Origin: QHVT01 sp036399015
GTDB lineage: Bacteria; Acidobacteriota; Thermoanaerobaculia; Gp7-AA8
Assembly (NCBI GenBank): GCA_036399015.1
Contig: DASWNW010000016.1
Span: forward strand, 29,103 to 93,102
DNA: 64,000 bases
Reading direction: 5' to 3'
The notes beneath the pieces are model-generated. The model did not search any database. It saw only the letters and a program-made list of their open reading frames with translations, and was not told where the DNA came from. Below are positions 26,839-33,749 of the stretch, in pieces (within the stretch, counting starts at the first letter, position 1; each line of letters starts with the position of its first letter). A program made the translations under genes and the position numbers.

Positions 26839-27030
26839 GTGGATGAAAACCGGCGCCGCACCCTCCTGGCGTTGATCGACCTCGCCTCCGACAGCAACCC
26901 GAACGCCTGCTGGGATGACGCGCGTGCGGTCGAGCTCCTGCGCCGCGAAGCGACGGCCGAGGAGCTGCGCGAGCTGGGGGCGACGAAGGGGATGATCGAG
27001 CACGTTTTCCCGGAGGAGTATGGCGGCTGA
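26839..27030 (+). CDS. Small hypothetical protein
   Basis: 63 residues from a GTG (VDENRRR), divergent from the zinc-ribbon gene across 32 bp and overlapping queD by 11 bp. It is acidic-helical (WDDARAVELLRREATAEELR) and ends EHVFPEEYGG. Not recognised. Compact overlap with queD and protein-like composition support it being translated. Confidence 0.5.
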   Translation: MDENRRRTLLALIDLASDSNPNACWDDARAVELLRREATAEELRELGATKGMIEHVFPEEYGG

Positions 27031-27433
27031 GTTCACCGTCCGGGTCGAGGCGCGCTTCGAGTCGGCGCACTACCTCCGCGAGTACCGCGGCATCTCCGAG
27101 CCGCTGCACGGCCACTCCTACAAGGTCGAGGCGGACCTCGCCGCGCGCGGCGGCGGCGTGGACCAGGACGCCATCGCCGTCGACTTCGTCAGTGCGAAGC
27201 GGAAGCTCGAGCAGCTCGCGAAGCGGCTCGACTACGCCTGCATCAACGACATCCCCCCGTTCACCGAGGTGAACCCCAGCGCCGAGAACATCGCCGAGTG
27301 GTTCGCGCGCGAGCTCGGCGCCGCCGTGGCCGACGAGGAGGCGGTGATCGTCGCCGTGACGATCTGGGAAGGGCCGGTGAACTCCGTCACGTACCGCCCC
27401 GGCAACAGGCAACCGGCAACCGGCAACCGATGA
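27020..27433 (+). CDS. queD: 6-carboxytetrahydropterin synthase / PTPS family (QueD-like)
   Basis: 137 residues. It probably makes 6-carboxytetrahydropterin from dihydroneopterin triphosphate for queuosine or a related pterin. Zinc ligands are His in FESAHYLREY and the pair in LHGHSYKVE. The conserved PSAENIAEWF motif and EGPVNSVTY end are present. The usual Cys near residue 25 of QueD is not obvious (REYRGISEPLHGH), so an alternative PTPS-like activity is possible. The last nine residues (NRQPATGNR) are encoded by a run of the intergenic word GGCAACC and are not part of the fold. Confidence 0.85.
   Translation: MAAEFTVRVEARFESAHYLREYRGISEPLHGHSYKVEADLAARGGGVDQDAIAVDFVSAKRKLEQLAKRLDYACINDIPPFTEVNPSAENIAEWFARELGAAVADEEAVIVAVTIWEGPVNSVTYRPGNRQPATGNR
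27401..27430 (+). repeat. Tandem word GGCAACC in the 3' end of queD
   Basis: About four copies of GGCAACC(G/A) run through the end of the queD-like gene to its stop. The same word forms hairpin arms at 30779-30893, 47886-47962 and 62633-62660. Here it has been captured as coding sequence. Confidence 0.7.
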
Positions 27434-27954
27434 ACAAGCTCCCGAACCACACCGCCCTCAAGGAGTGGTCGAACGTCGTCGGCGCGCTCGGCCGGGGCGA
27501 GCAGATCCTGCTGATCCGGAAGGGCGGCCTCGCCGATCCCGACTTTGGCGTCGAGGCGGAGCGCTTCTACCTGTACCCGACCTACTTTCACCAGGGGGAG
27601 TCGGACGCGCGGCCGAGCGTTACGGTGACGCACTGGTGCGAGGTGGTGCGGACGTGGCCGGTGACCGAGCGGGCGGCGCTGGAGCAGCTCGCGCCGATGG
27701 TGGCGATCCCGTGGGAGACGCTCGAGGCGCGCTACCGGTTCCGGCCGGACCAGGCGCTGTACGTCATCGCCGTCCGGACGTGGGAGCTGGCGCGTCCCGC
27801 GCAGGTGGAGTACCGCGAAGAGTACGGCGGCTGCAGGAGCTGGATCAGCGTCGACGAGGAGATCGACGTCGGCGGCTCGCGCCCGGTGCTCGACGAGGCG
27901 GTGCTGAGCGCGAGGATCGGCGAGGTGGCCGCGACCCTGGGACAATGGAGCTGA
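27430..27954 (+). CDS. DUF1802-family protein
   Basis: 174 residues from the ATG at 27430, overlapping queD by ATGA. The N-terminal half reads ALKEWSNVVGALGRGEQILL then IRKGGLADPDFGVEAERFYL and YPTYFHQ, the DUF1802 pattern. The C-terminal half (YVIAVRTWELARPAQV, GGCRSWISVDEEI) completes it. No function has been established for the family as far as I know. It probably shares a transcript with queD and the following DnaJ-domain gene. Confidence 0.82.
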   Translation: MNKLPNHTALKEWSNVVGALGRGEQILLIRKGGLADPDFGVEAERFYLYPTYFHQGESDARPSVTVTHWCEVVRTWPVTERAALEQLAPMVAIPWETLEARYRFRPDQALYVIAVRTWELARPAQVEYREEYGGCRSWISVDEEIDVGGSRPVLDEAVLSARIGEVAATLGQWS

Positions 27955-28646
27955 TTGCCGCGATCTTCATGCTCGGCGCGGGTGGCGCGCTGGCCGTCTT
28001 CGTCCTGGCGGCGATGAAGCTCGACCGGGCCTCCCGCGGCGAGGCCGACCCGAGACCTCCGCAGCGGGACTCCGTCGCCGCCTCGCTCCTTTTCCACGTC
28101 GTGCAGGCGGGCGGCCTCGGCGACGACGAGGCGCTGCGCGCGATCCGGCGGGGGACGGGGATTGCCGCGCCGGTGACCCGCGGCATCGACGCCGCGAACT
28201 GGGCCGAGAGCTACGCCCGCCACACGACGCCGGAGCAGCGGCGGCACCTGCTGGAAACGGCGGTGCAACTCGTGGCGAGCCGGGAGCGGGCGGTGCCGCT
28301 CCGGCAGTACGCCGCCCTCCTCGACCTCAGCTTCGGCCTCGGGTTCCAGACCGACGCGCTGGCGCGGCTGCGGGAGAGCTACGGCTTCGACTACGTCGAC
28401 CACGCCAAGGGGGTGCGTCCCGGTGAAAAGCAGAAGATGCCGCCGCGGAGCGAGCTGCTGTCGGTCCTGGGAGTGTCGGGGCAGCCGACGCGGCAGGAGC
28501 TGAGCGCCGCCTACCGGAAGCTGGTGGTGCAGCACCATCCCGACCGCTTCCATGGGGCGGCCGAGGCCGAGCGGAACAGCGCCTCGGCGAGGTTCATCGA
28601 GATCACGCGGGCGTACGAGGAACTGCTGCTGACCTGCCGGGATTGA
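27945..28646 (+). CDS. DjlA-like membrane co-chaperone (TM, TerB-like, J domain)
   Basis: 233 residues. One N-terminal membrane helix (IAAIFMLGAGGALAVFVLAA) is followed by a TerB-like helical domain (about 40-150) and a C-terminal J domain (about 175-233) with an intact HPD in VVQHHPDRFHGAA. That is the order of DjlA, which stimulates DnaK ATPase at the inner membrane. It overlaps the DUF1802 gene by 10 bp. No dnaK is in the window. Confidence 0.88.
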   Translation: MELIAAIFMLGAGGALAVFVLAAMKLDRASRGEADPRPPQRDSVAASLLFHVVQAGGLGDDEALRAIRRGTGIAAPVTRGIDAANWAESYARHTTPEQRRHLLETAVQLVASRERAVPLRQYAALLDLSFGLGFQTDALARLRESYGFDYVDHAKGVRPGEKQKMPPRSELLSVLGVSGQPTRQELSAAYRKLVVQHHPDRFHGAAEAERNSASARFIEITRAYEELLLTCRD

Positions 28647-28918
28647 GTTTTTCGGCGGGGCCGTGTATGATTCGTCGGCTGGGGAATACCGGCAGCTCGC
28701 GGCAACGTTCACAGCCAGTTTGCCAGCAGCTCCCTCCAGCAGACCTTAGAATTTCTCAGTAGTTATCTCATTGATAAGCCGCTTTCGAGGACGGACGTGT
28801 CCGGCATCAGGGACGGACGCGCGTCGGCGTCCTGAAGCGATCGGGTGCCGGACACGGCCGCGGCTTGTCACGTAAATCACACGGCGGAGACGATTTGGAT
28901 GTTCGTGTCCCGGCGTGC
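28647..28918. other. Intergenic region upstream of the ECF sigma gene
   Basis: No gene was recognised. A 10-bp inverted repeat (GTGTCCGGCA at 28797-28806, TGCCGGACAC at 28846-28855) encloses a second GC hairpin, giving a stable structure about 65 bp upstream of the sigmaE-like promoter. It could be a protein site or an RNA element. Confidence 0.4.
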
Positions 28919-28946
28919 GTAACTTTTTTCCAACTCGCGCATCTAA
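28919..28946 (+). promoter_or_regulatory. SigmaE-like (ECF) promoter of the sigma factor gene
   Basis: GTAACTT at 28919-28925, a 15-bp spacer, then ATCTAA at 28941-28946. This differs by one base in each box from the E. coli sigmaE consensus GGAACTT-N15-GTCTAA, with the same spacing. It lies 53 bp ahead of the ECF sigma start, suggesting autoregulation. Confidence 0.6.
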
Positions 28947-28998
28947 CTATGCAGGCGGCACGAAGGTTGAAGTTTTGAAGGTGTCGCAGGGAGAGACC

Positions 28999-29769
28999 AT
29001 GAAGAGCGCCGAAATGACTCATGAGCAGGGGTGGGACTTCGAGACGGCAGCGATGCCGTACGTGGACTCCTTGTACAACACTGCCTACAGGATGACCCGG
29101 AACTCCGAGGACGCGGAAGACCTCGTTCAGGAGACGTATCTCAAGGCCTACAAGTACTACGACAAGTTCGAAGAGGGTACGAACTTCAAGGCGTGGCTCT
29201 TCAAGATCATGAAGAACACGTTCATCAACAACTACCGGAAGAAGAAGCTCACGCCGCACAAGATCGACTTCTCGGAGATCGAAGAGTCGTACGAGCGGGT
29301 GATCCAGAAGAACGCGCCGGACCTCATCCGCGACCCGGAGAGCGAGATCTTCCAGGACATGATGGATGCCGACGTCAAGCGTGCGCTCGACTCGCTCCCG
29401 CATGATTACAAGATGGTCGTCCTCCTGGCCGACATCGAGGGCTTCTCGTACAAGGAGATCGCCGAGATCCTCGACTGCCCGGTCGGGACCGTCATGTCGC
29501 GCCTCTACCGCGGCCGGAAGATGCTCGAGCGGACGCTGCTCGACTACGCCCGCAAGTACGGTTACATCCGCGGCGAGGCCGAGCCGGCCAAGATGCGCTC
29601 CCGCAAGGACGAGACGAAGGGGCGGAAGAAGAAGGACGAGGCCAAGCCGGAAGAGACCGACGTTCAGGAGCCGGAGGAGAACGAAGAGGCAGTCCTCTTC
29701 GCCGCCGACGAGGACGAGGATTTCGAGCTGGTCGACGAGGAAGAAGAAGAGCGTTTCGAGATCGAATGA
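28999..29769 (+). CDS. ECF RNA polymerase sigma factor with acidic C-terminal tail
   Basis: 256 residues from the ATG at 28999, chosen for AGGGAGAG upstream. Region 2 is clear (YVDSLYNTAYRMTRNSEDAE, DLVQETYLKAYKYYDKF, FKAWLFKIMKNTFINNYRKK), and region 4 has the HTH FSYKEIAEILDCPVGTVMSR. The sequence resembles the RpoE/SigH group. About 70 extra residues follow: a Lys/Glu-rich stretch, then a very acidic end (DEDEDFELVDEEEEERFEIE). This tail is not part of the usual ECF fold and might regulate activity or turnover. A ZAS anti-sigma gene lies downstream. Confidence 0.93.
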   Translation: MKSAEMTHEQGWDFETAAMPYVDSLYNTAYRMTRNSEDAEDLVQETYLKAYKYYDKFEEGTNFKAWLFKIMKNTFINNYRKKKLTPHKIDFSEIEESYERVIQKNAPDLIRDPESEIFQDMMDADVKRALDSLPHDYKMVVLLADIEGFSYKEIAEILDCPVGTVMSRLYRGRKMLERTLLDYARKYGYIRGEAEPAKMRSRKDETKGRKKKDEAKPEETDVQEPEENEEAVLFAADEDEDFELVDEEEEERFEIE

Positions 29770-29792
29770 CGTCCGGGCGACCGGAAGTCGGG

Positions 29793-29828
29793 AAAGGGGC
29801 GGCCGCGAGGCCGCCCCTTTCGTTTTTT
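29793..29828 (+). terminator. Rho-independent terminator after the sigma gene
   Basis: A 12-bp perfect stem AAAGGGGCGGCC/GGCCGCCCCTTT with a GCGA loop is followed by CGTTTTTT. It separates the sigma factor from its presumed anti-sigma gene, so the latter needs read-through or its own promoter. Confidence 0.88.
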
Positions 29829-29959
29829 GGCCGGTCGGTTGCAGTAGCGCGCGGCGGAGTGAACTTCAGCAAGGCGTACGGCACTTACGGAATTCACAGT
29901 TCGGTAACGCAGTTGAGCGACGTAGCTGCCATCACGTAACCCCGGAAGGAAACGCAGTG

Positions 29960-30193
29960 ATGCTCTGTGACGATGTGAAGCGCGTGGTGTACTTCTTCCT
30001 CGACGGATCCCTGGCCGATCACAAGAAGCACGCTGTAGAGATTCACCTGAGCAACTGCCCCGACTGCGAAGTGCGGATCACGGTTCATCGCAAGCTCCGC
30101 ACGTTCGTCCGCCGCCGCCTGGCGCGGGTCACCGCCCCCGAGACGCTTCGGATTCGCCTGACGCAGTCGCTCCGCACGCTGCCGGCCGAGTAG
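29960..30193 (+). CDS. ZAS-type anti-sigma factor (zf-HC2)
   Basis: 77 residues, MLCDDVKRVVYFFLDGSLAD onward; a GTG one codon earlier is an alternative start. GGAAGGA lies 9 bp upstream. HLSNCPDCE supplies the H-x3-C-x2-C zinc motif of ZAS anti-sigma factors, with an upstream His in KKHAVEIH. There is no transmembrane segment, so it is a soluble cytoplasmic anti-sigma factor, of the redox- or zinc-responsive kind. It should hold the adjacent ECF sigma factor inactive. Confidence 0.85.
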   Translation: MLCDDVKRVVYFFLDGSLADHKKHAVEIHLSNCPDCEVRITVHRKLRTFVRRRLARVTAPETLRIRLTQSLRTLPAE

Positions 30194-30202
30194 AATCGCC
30201 GC

Positions 30203-30778
30203 TTGCCGAAGCAGTCGAAGACCGATCCGAAGAGCGAGGATCAGCTCATCCTCGTCTCGACGAACCCCAACAAGGGGATCGAAGCCGAGCGTATCCTGGG
30301 CGTGCCGATCCTCCGCGTCTCCCTCACCCTCCCCGAGATCCAGGCCGCCACGGTCGAGGAGATCACCCGCTACAAGCTCGAGACCGCGAAGACGAAGGGC
30401 TACAAGCGCCTCGTCGTCGAGGACGTCTCGCTCGGGTTCGACGAGCTGAACAACTTCCCCGGCCCCTACGTCCGCTGGCTCCTCGAGGCCGCCGGCGGCA
30501 CCGGCCTGGCCGCCATCGCCTATGCCCTGAACAACCGGGCCGCGAAGGCGCAGTGCTGCGTCGGCTACTGGGACGGCCGTCAGACCCGCCTCTTCATGGG
30601 GGAGACGAAGGGGGAGATCCTGGTCAAGCCGCGCGGCGAGCGCGTCTTCGGCTGGGACGCCTGGTTCCAGCCCAAGGGCAGCGAGAAGACCTTCGCCGAG
30701 CTCACGCCGGAGGAGAAGGACGCCGTCTCGCACCGCGGGCACGCCTACCGGAAACTGGCCGAGCATCTGAAGAAGTAG
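30203..30778 (+). CDS. RdgB/HAM1-family XTP/dITP pyrophosphatase
   Basis: 191 residues from TTG. It hydrolyses non-canonical purine triphosphates (ITP, XTP) to monophosphates. STNPNKGIEAERILG matches the substrate-binding N-terminus, VVEDVSLGFDELNNFPGPYV the metal/base motif (usually ED-GL), and KPRGERVFGWDAWFQPKGSE and SHRGHAYRKL the conserved C-terminal motifs. The style (FGWDAWFQP) is closer to archaeal and eukaryotic ITPases than to E. coli RdgB. It starts 9 bp after the anti-sigma gene. Confidence 0.9.
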   Translation: MPKQSKTDPKSEDQLILVSTNPNKGIEAERILGVPILRVSLTLPEIQAATVEEITRYKLETAKTKGYKRLVVEDVSLGFDELNNFPGPYVRWLLEAAGGTGLAAIAYALNNRAAKAQCCVGYWDGRQTRLFMGETKGEILVKPRGERVFGWDAWFQPKGSEKTFAELTPEEKDAVSHRGHAYRKLAEHLKK

Positions 30779-30893
30779 TTGCCGGTTGCCCGTTACCGGT
30801 TGCCGGTTGCCGGTTCCCCGTTGCCCCGGTGGTTCCGCTCGATGCGGCAACTGGCAACTGGCAACCGGCAACTGCCGAGGCAACTGGTAACCG
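30779..30893. repeat. Inverted short-word repeat, word GTTGCCG
   Basis: The left arm (30779-30826) tandemly repeats GTTGCCGGTTGCC with small changes. The right arm (30845-30892) repeats the complement GGCAACTGGCAACC. A 20-bp centre separates them. It begins directly at the ITPase stop codon and is the longest of these elements in the window. Confidence 0.8.
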
Positions 30894-31076
30894 TCCGGAC
30901 CATCTTCTGGACGCCATGCACCGAAATCCGGACACACCCGTTCACGGAACTGAAACCGGACTTTCCAAACTCTTCGCGTAAGTCGTTCGTATATATGGTC
31001 GTTGGCAGCGTGCGACGGCGCGCGGCCCGCTGGCAGGGCGCTTGAACTATCTGCCAGTGACGAAAGGACGGCCACC

Positions 31077-31256
31077 ATGTGGGTTTACGACGGCGAAGAG
31101 TGGACGAAGGATGATGGCGGCATCGGGTCGACGGCCCCCAAGTCTGAGACTTCGCGCCCCCGCTACGATCAGATGATGCCGGAGCTGCAGGTCATCGAGA
31201 TCGTTCCGGTCACGCCGAGGACCCAGCGGGACGTCCCGCCGCTGCCGATGCCGTAG
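31077..31256 (+). CDS. Small hypothetical protein
   Basis: 59 residues, MWVYDGEEWTKDDGG onward; the start was chosen for GAAAGGACGG 5-14 bp upstream. The rest is Pro/Ser/Thr-rich and ends RDVPPLPMP. No family recognised. A -10-like TATATAT lies near 30991, about 80 bp upstream. It is followed by a REP-like palindrome. Confidence 0.55.
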   Translation: MWVYDGEEWTKDDGGIGSTAPKSETSRPRYDQMMPELQVIEIVPVTPRTQRDVPPLPMP

Positions 31257-31258
31257 TC

Positions 31259-31285
31259 CCGCGGACGGGCGGAAGCCCGCCGCTC
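31259..31285. repeat. Short GC palindrome (REP-like)
   Basis: CGCGGACGGGCGGAAGCCCG continues into CCGCTCC. The core CGGGCGGAAGCCCGCCGCTCC closely resembles the element at 11401-11424. It lies between two convergent genes. Confidence 0.55.
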
Positions 31286-31288
31286 CCC

Positions 31289-32077
31289 CTATTTCGCGCA
31301 GTAGCGTCCAAGAAAATCCCGAACGATCGGCTCCACCGAATCCGACGCCACGTTGAAGATGCGGTCGGCGTGGTAGTTCCCCTCAATGTCGAGCAGATGC
31401 AGCTCCTTCGGCTCCGCCGCCGCCTCGTAGAGCGCGACCGAGTGCCGGTGGCCGATCAGCCAGTCGTTCTTCACGTGGATGAAGCAGACCGGCACCCGCA
31501 CGTCGTGGATGTCGTCGACGGCGCGCAGCTTGGCCGACTTGCGGACGCTCCAGGCGAACCGCGGCCGCCGCAGCGCCTGCGACAGCGCGATGTGGCGGTG
31601 CATGGTGAAAGGGTTGAGGCGCGGCACGATCATCTCGAAGTCGGCCACGGCGGAGACGAGCAGGAGAGACGAGATCGGCAGATCGTGGCGCGCCGCGGTC
31701 GAGACGGCGATCGCGCCTCCGTACGAGAAGCCGAGGAGCGTGAAGGTGCCGGTGGTGGCGGAGCGCTGCAGGAGGTCGTTGGCCACCGCCGCGACGTCGT
31801 GGTGCTCGTGCAGGTTGAAGCCGTACGTCCCCTCGCTGTCGCCATGCCCCCGGACGTCGACGATCGCGGCGCGGTAGCCCTCGGCGTTGAGGAAGCGGGC
31901 CAGGCGGATCATCGACGGGTGGCGCCGGTCGCGCCAGAATCCGGGGACGACGATGATCGTAGAGACCGAGGGGGCGTCGTAGACGTCGTAATGGATGGTC
32001 GTCCCGTCGAACGAGGTGACCTGCAGGTGATTCGGCTCCTGCTGCAGCGGTGCGGCGCTCAGTGCGTGGCTTGACAT
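31289..32077 (-). CDS. Alpha/beta hydrolase
   Basis: 262 residues. The nucleophile elbow is GFSYGG (LLGFSYGGAIAVSTA, about residue 127). The oxyanion region is VVPGFWRDRRHP, the acid is likely Asp in HVKNDWLIG, and the catalytic His is in EGNYHADRIF. An N-terminal beta-strand part (NHLQVTSFDGTTIHYDVYDA) is typical of serine aminopeptidase S33-like or acyl-peptide hydrolases. Cytoplasmic by sequence. Substrate unknown. Its start codon overlaps the -35 box of a divergent promoter. Confidence 0.88.
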   Translation of the reverse strand: MSSHALSAAPLQQEPNHLQVTSFDGTTIHYDVYDAPSVSTIIVVPGFWRDRRHPSMIRLARFLNAEGYRAAIVDVRGHGDSEGTYGFNLHEHHDVAAVANDLLQRSATTGTFTLLGFSYGGAIAVSTAARHDLPISSLLLVSAVADFEMIVPRLNPFTMHRHIALSQALRRPRFAWSVRKSAKLRAVDDIHDVRVPVCFIHVKNDWLIGHRHSVALYEAAAEPKELHLLDIEGNYHADRIFNVASDSVEPIVRDFLGRYCAK

Positions 32078-32098
32078 TGGCTACTCTGCTCTTATGAT
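32071..32098 (+). promoter_or_regulatory. Sigma-70-type promoter for the first Thr-rich lipoprotein
   Basis: TTGACA at 32071-32076, a 16-bp spacer, then TATGAT at 32093-32098. This is a near-consensus housekeeping promoter in an otherwise GC-rich region. It overlaps the start codon of the divergent hydrolase, so the two genes may interfere. Confidence 0.7.
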
Positions 32099-32258
32099 AT
32101 GCGCCACATGAGGGCGCTGGTGCGTCTTCCGTGCCCCCGGTAAATCCCCCCAGGAACATGTGGCGTATTCGCGCTCACCGCGCACGCTGCCCCCAATCCG
32201 CGATCGAGCCATTCAGATCTCCGATCTGAACAAAAAAGCTAAGGAGAATCACCACGCA

Positions 32259-32555
32259 ATGAAGAAGTCTCTCGTCCTGACCCTGGTCGCCCTCGTCGTC
32301 GTCTCCATGTTCGCCATCGGCTGCAGGAAGGAAGAGGCGGCCACCGACACCGGCGCCACCGACACCTCCATGACCACCGGCGACACGATGTCCACCGACG
32401 CCGGCATGACCGACACGTCCACGACCACCATGTCGACCACCGACACGATGGCGACCGACACCTCGGCCACCGGTACGACCACCGACACGTCGGCCACCGA
32501 CACGACCGCCACCGGAACCGACACGGCCGGCACCACGTCGACCACCACCACCTAG
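32259..32555 (+). CDS. Thr/Asp/Ser-rich repeat lipoprotein 1
   Basis: 98 residues from the ATG at 32259. The N-terminus MKKSLVLTLVALVVVSMFAI then GCRKEE is a lipoprotein signal with Cys21. The mature part has almost only Thr, Asp, Ser, Ala, Gly and Met, in repeats of the type (A/M)TDT(S/T) (MTDTSTTTMSTTD, MATDTSATGT, SATDTTATGT). No globular domain is expected. It may be a cell-surface spacer or glycosylation target. TAAGGAGAA lies about 13 bp upstream. A paralogue follows. Confidence 0.82.
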   Translation: MKKSLVLTLVALVVVSMFAIGCRKEEAATDTGATDTSMTTGDTMSTDAGMTDTSTTTMSTTDTMATDTSATGTTTDTSATDTTATGTDTAGTTSTTTT

Positions 32556-32570
32556 TCGCTGCACCCACCG

Positions 32571-32602
32571 GACGCCTCGCATCGTGCGAGGCGTTCGGGT
32601 TT
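32571..32602 (+). terminator. Probable terminator
   Basis: A 10-bp stem ACGCCTCGCA/TGCGAGGCGT with a TCG loop is followed by TCGGGTTT. The U-tract is weak, so termination may be partial. Confidence 0.5.
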
Positions 32603-32784
32603 CATGGCATCCGAGTTGCTCCTCGTCGTCCCGGGTCTACCTCTCCCTCCCGGAGAGGGCTTTGCCTCGACATCGAATGGATGACGCAAGGAGGTGAGCT
32701 CGGCACCCTACAAACGTGACGGATTCGACGGGACCTCCCAAGCGAAGACGAACACAAGAAAAAAGAGAGAAGGAAGAGTACGAA

Positions 32785-33099
32785 ATGGCTAAGAAACTGA
32801 TGGTTCTCCTGACGATCCTGACCCTCGTGACGTTCGTTGCCTGCAAGAAGGAAGAGACGAACATCGACGCGGGCACCGACACCGCGATCAGCGATACCGG
32901 CTCGACCGATACCGGCATGACCAGCGGCGACACCGGCATGACCAGCACCGACACGATGGCGACCGACACGATGTCGACCGACACGTCGGGCACCGGCATG
33001 GGCACCACCGACACGTCGGGCACCGGCGCCACCGGCACCGACACCGGCGCGGGCACGACCAGCACGACCAGCGGCACGACCTCGACGACCACCACCTAA
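32785..33099 (+). CDS. Thr/Asp/Ser-rich repeat lipoprotein 2
   Basis: 104 residues from the ATG at 32785, preceded by GAAGGAAGAG. The lipoprotein signal MAKKLMVLLTILTLVTFVAC then KKEE has its Cys at 20. The mature part repeats TDTGMTSGDTGMTSTDTM and TDTSGTG units. Same build as the preceding lipoprotein, with the same KEE after the Cys and the same TTSTTTT end, so they are paralogues with separate leaders. Both resemble low-complexity surface lipoproteins. Confidence 0.82.
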   Translation: MAKKLMVLLTILTLVTFVACKKEETNIDAGTDTAISDTGSTDTGMTSGDTGMTSTDTMATDTMSTDTSGTGMGTTDTSGTGATGTDTGAGTTSTTSGTTSTTTT

Positions 33100-33125
33100 A
33101 CGGCGGTCGCCACGGATTCACGGAG

Positions 33126-33157
33126 CCCCGGGGGTCACACCCCGGGGTTTTTCTTTT
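33126..33157 (+). terminator. Terminator at the end of the lipoprotein pair, overlapping coaE
   Basis: The inverted repeat GCCCCGGGG...CCCCGGGG-TTTTTCTTTTT is a strong intrinsic terminator for the + strand. The coaE stop codon (33135-33137, complement) lies inside it, so the convergent genes share the element and coaE ends in a Lys-rich EKKKNPGV. Confidence 0.82.
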
Positions 33158-33749
33158 TCTCGAGGTCGGCGAGCAGCAGCCCGTGCACCCGCCGGGTCTC
33201 GCTCTCCAGCCGCCCCACGTCGCCGCTGTTGTCGATGACGTAGTCGGCGTGGCGGAGCCGCTCCTCGCGCGCCATCTGGTTCGCGATCCGCCGCCGCACC
33301 TCCGCCTCCGTGAGCCCCCGCGCGATCCCCCGCGCGACCTGGACCTCCGGCTCCACGTCGACGATCACCAGCCGGTCGTAGCGGGCGTAGCTGCCCGACT
33401 CCAGCATCAGCGTCGCCTCGACCACCACGATCCCGCTGTCGTACTCCGCGATCCGGCGGGTGGTCTCCTCGAGCACGAGGGGGTGGATGAGCGCGTTGAG
33501 CCGCTTCGCCGCATCCGGCGTCGCGAAGGCGATGTTCGCGAGCTTCGCCCGGTCGACGGTCTCGTCGTCCCGCAGGATCTCCCGGCCGTAGGCGGCGACG
33601 AGCGCCTCGTGCCCCGCCCGCCCCGGCTCGTAAAGCCAGGCCACGAGCGCGTCGGCGTCGATGGTGTGGCAGCCGAGGGCGCCGAAGAGGGAGCGGACCG
33701 TCGACTTGCCGCTGGCGATGCCGCCGGTCAGGCCAACCTTCAGGATCAC
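33135..33749 (-). CDS. coaE: Dephospho-CoA kinase
   Basis: 204 residues from the GTG at 33749, which overlaps the folD stop by GTGA. It catalyses the last step of CoA synthesis, phosphorylating the 3'-OH of dephospho-CoA. P-loop VGLTGGIASGKSTV is at about residues 5-18, then DADALVAWLYEPGRAGHEAL and LIHPLVLEETTRRI, and VVEATLMLESG replaces the usual DVPLLFE with EATLMLE. VQVARGIARGLTEAEVRRRI is the lid region. Assignment is firm. Confidence 0.92.
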   Translation of the reverse strand: MILKVGLTGGIASGKSTVRSLFGALGCHTIDADALVAWLYEPGRAGHEALVAAYGREILRDDETVDRAKLANIAFATPDAAKRLNALIHPLVLEETTRRIAEYDSGIVVVEATLMLESGSYARYDRLVIVDVEPEVQVARGIARGLTEAEVRRRIANQMAREERLRHADYVIDNSGDVGRLESETRRVHGLLLADLEKKKNPGV

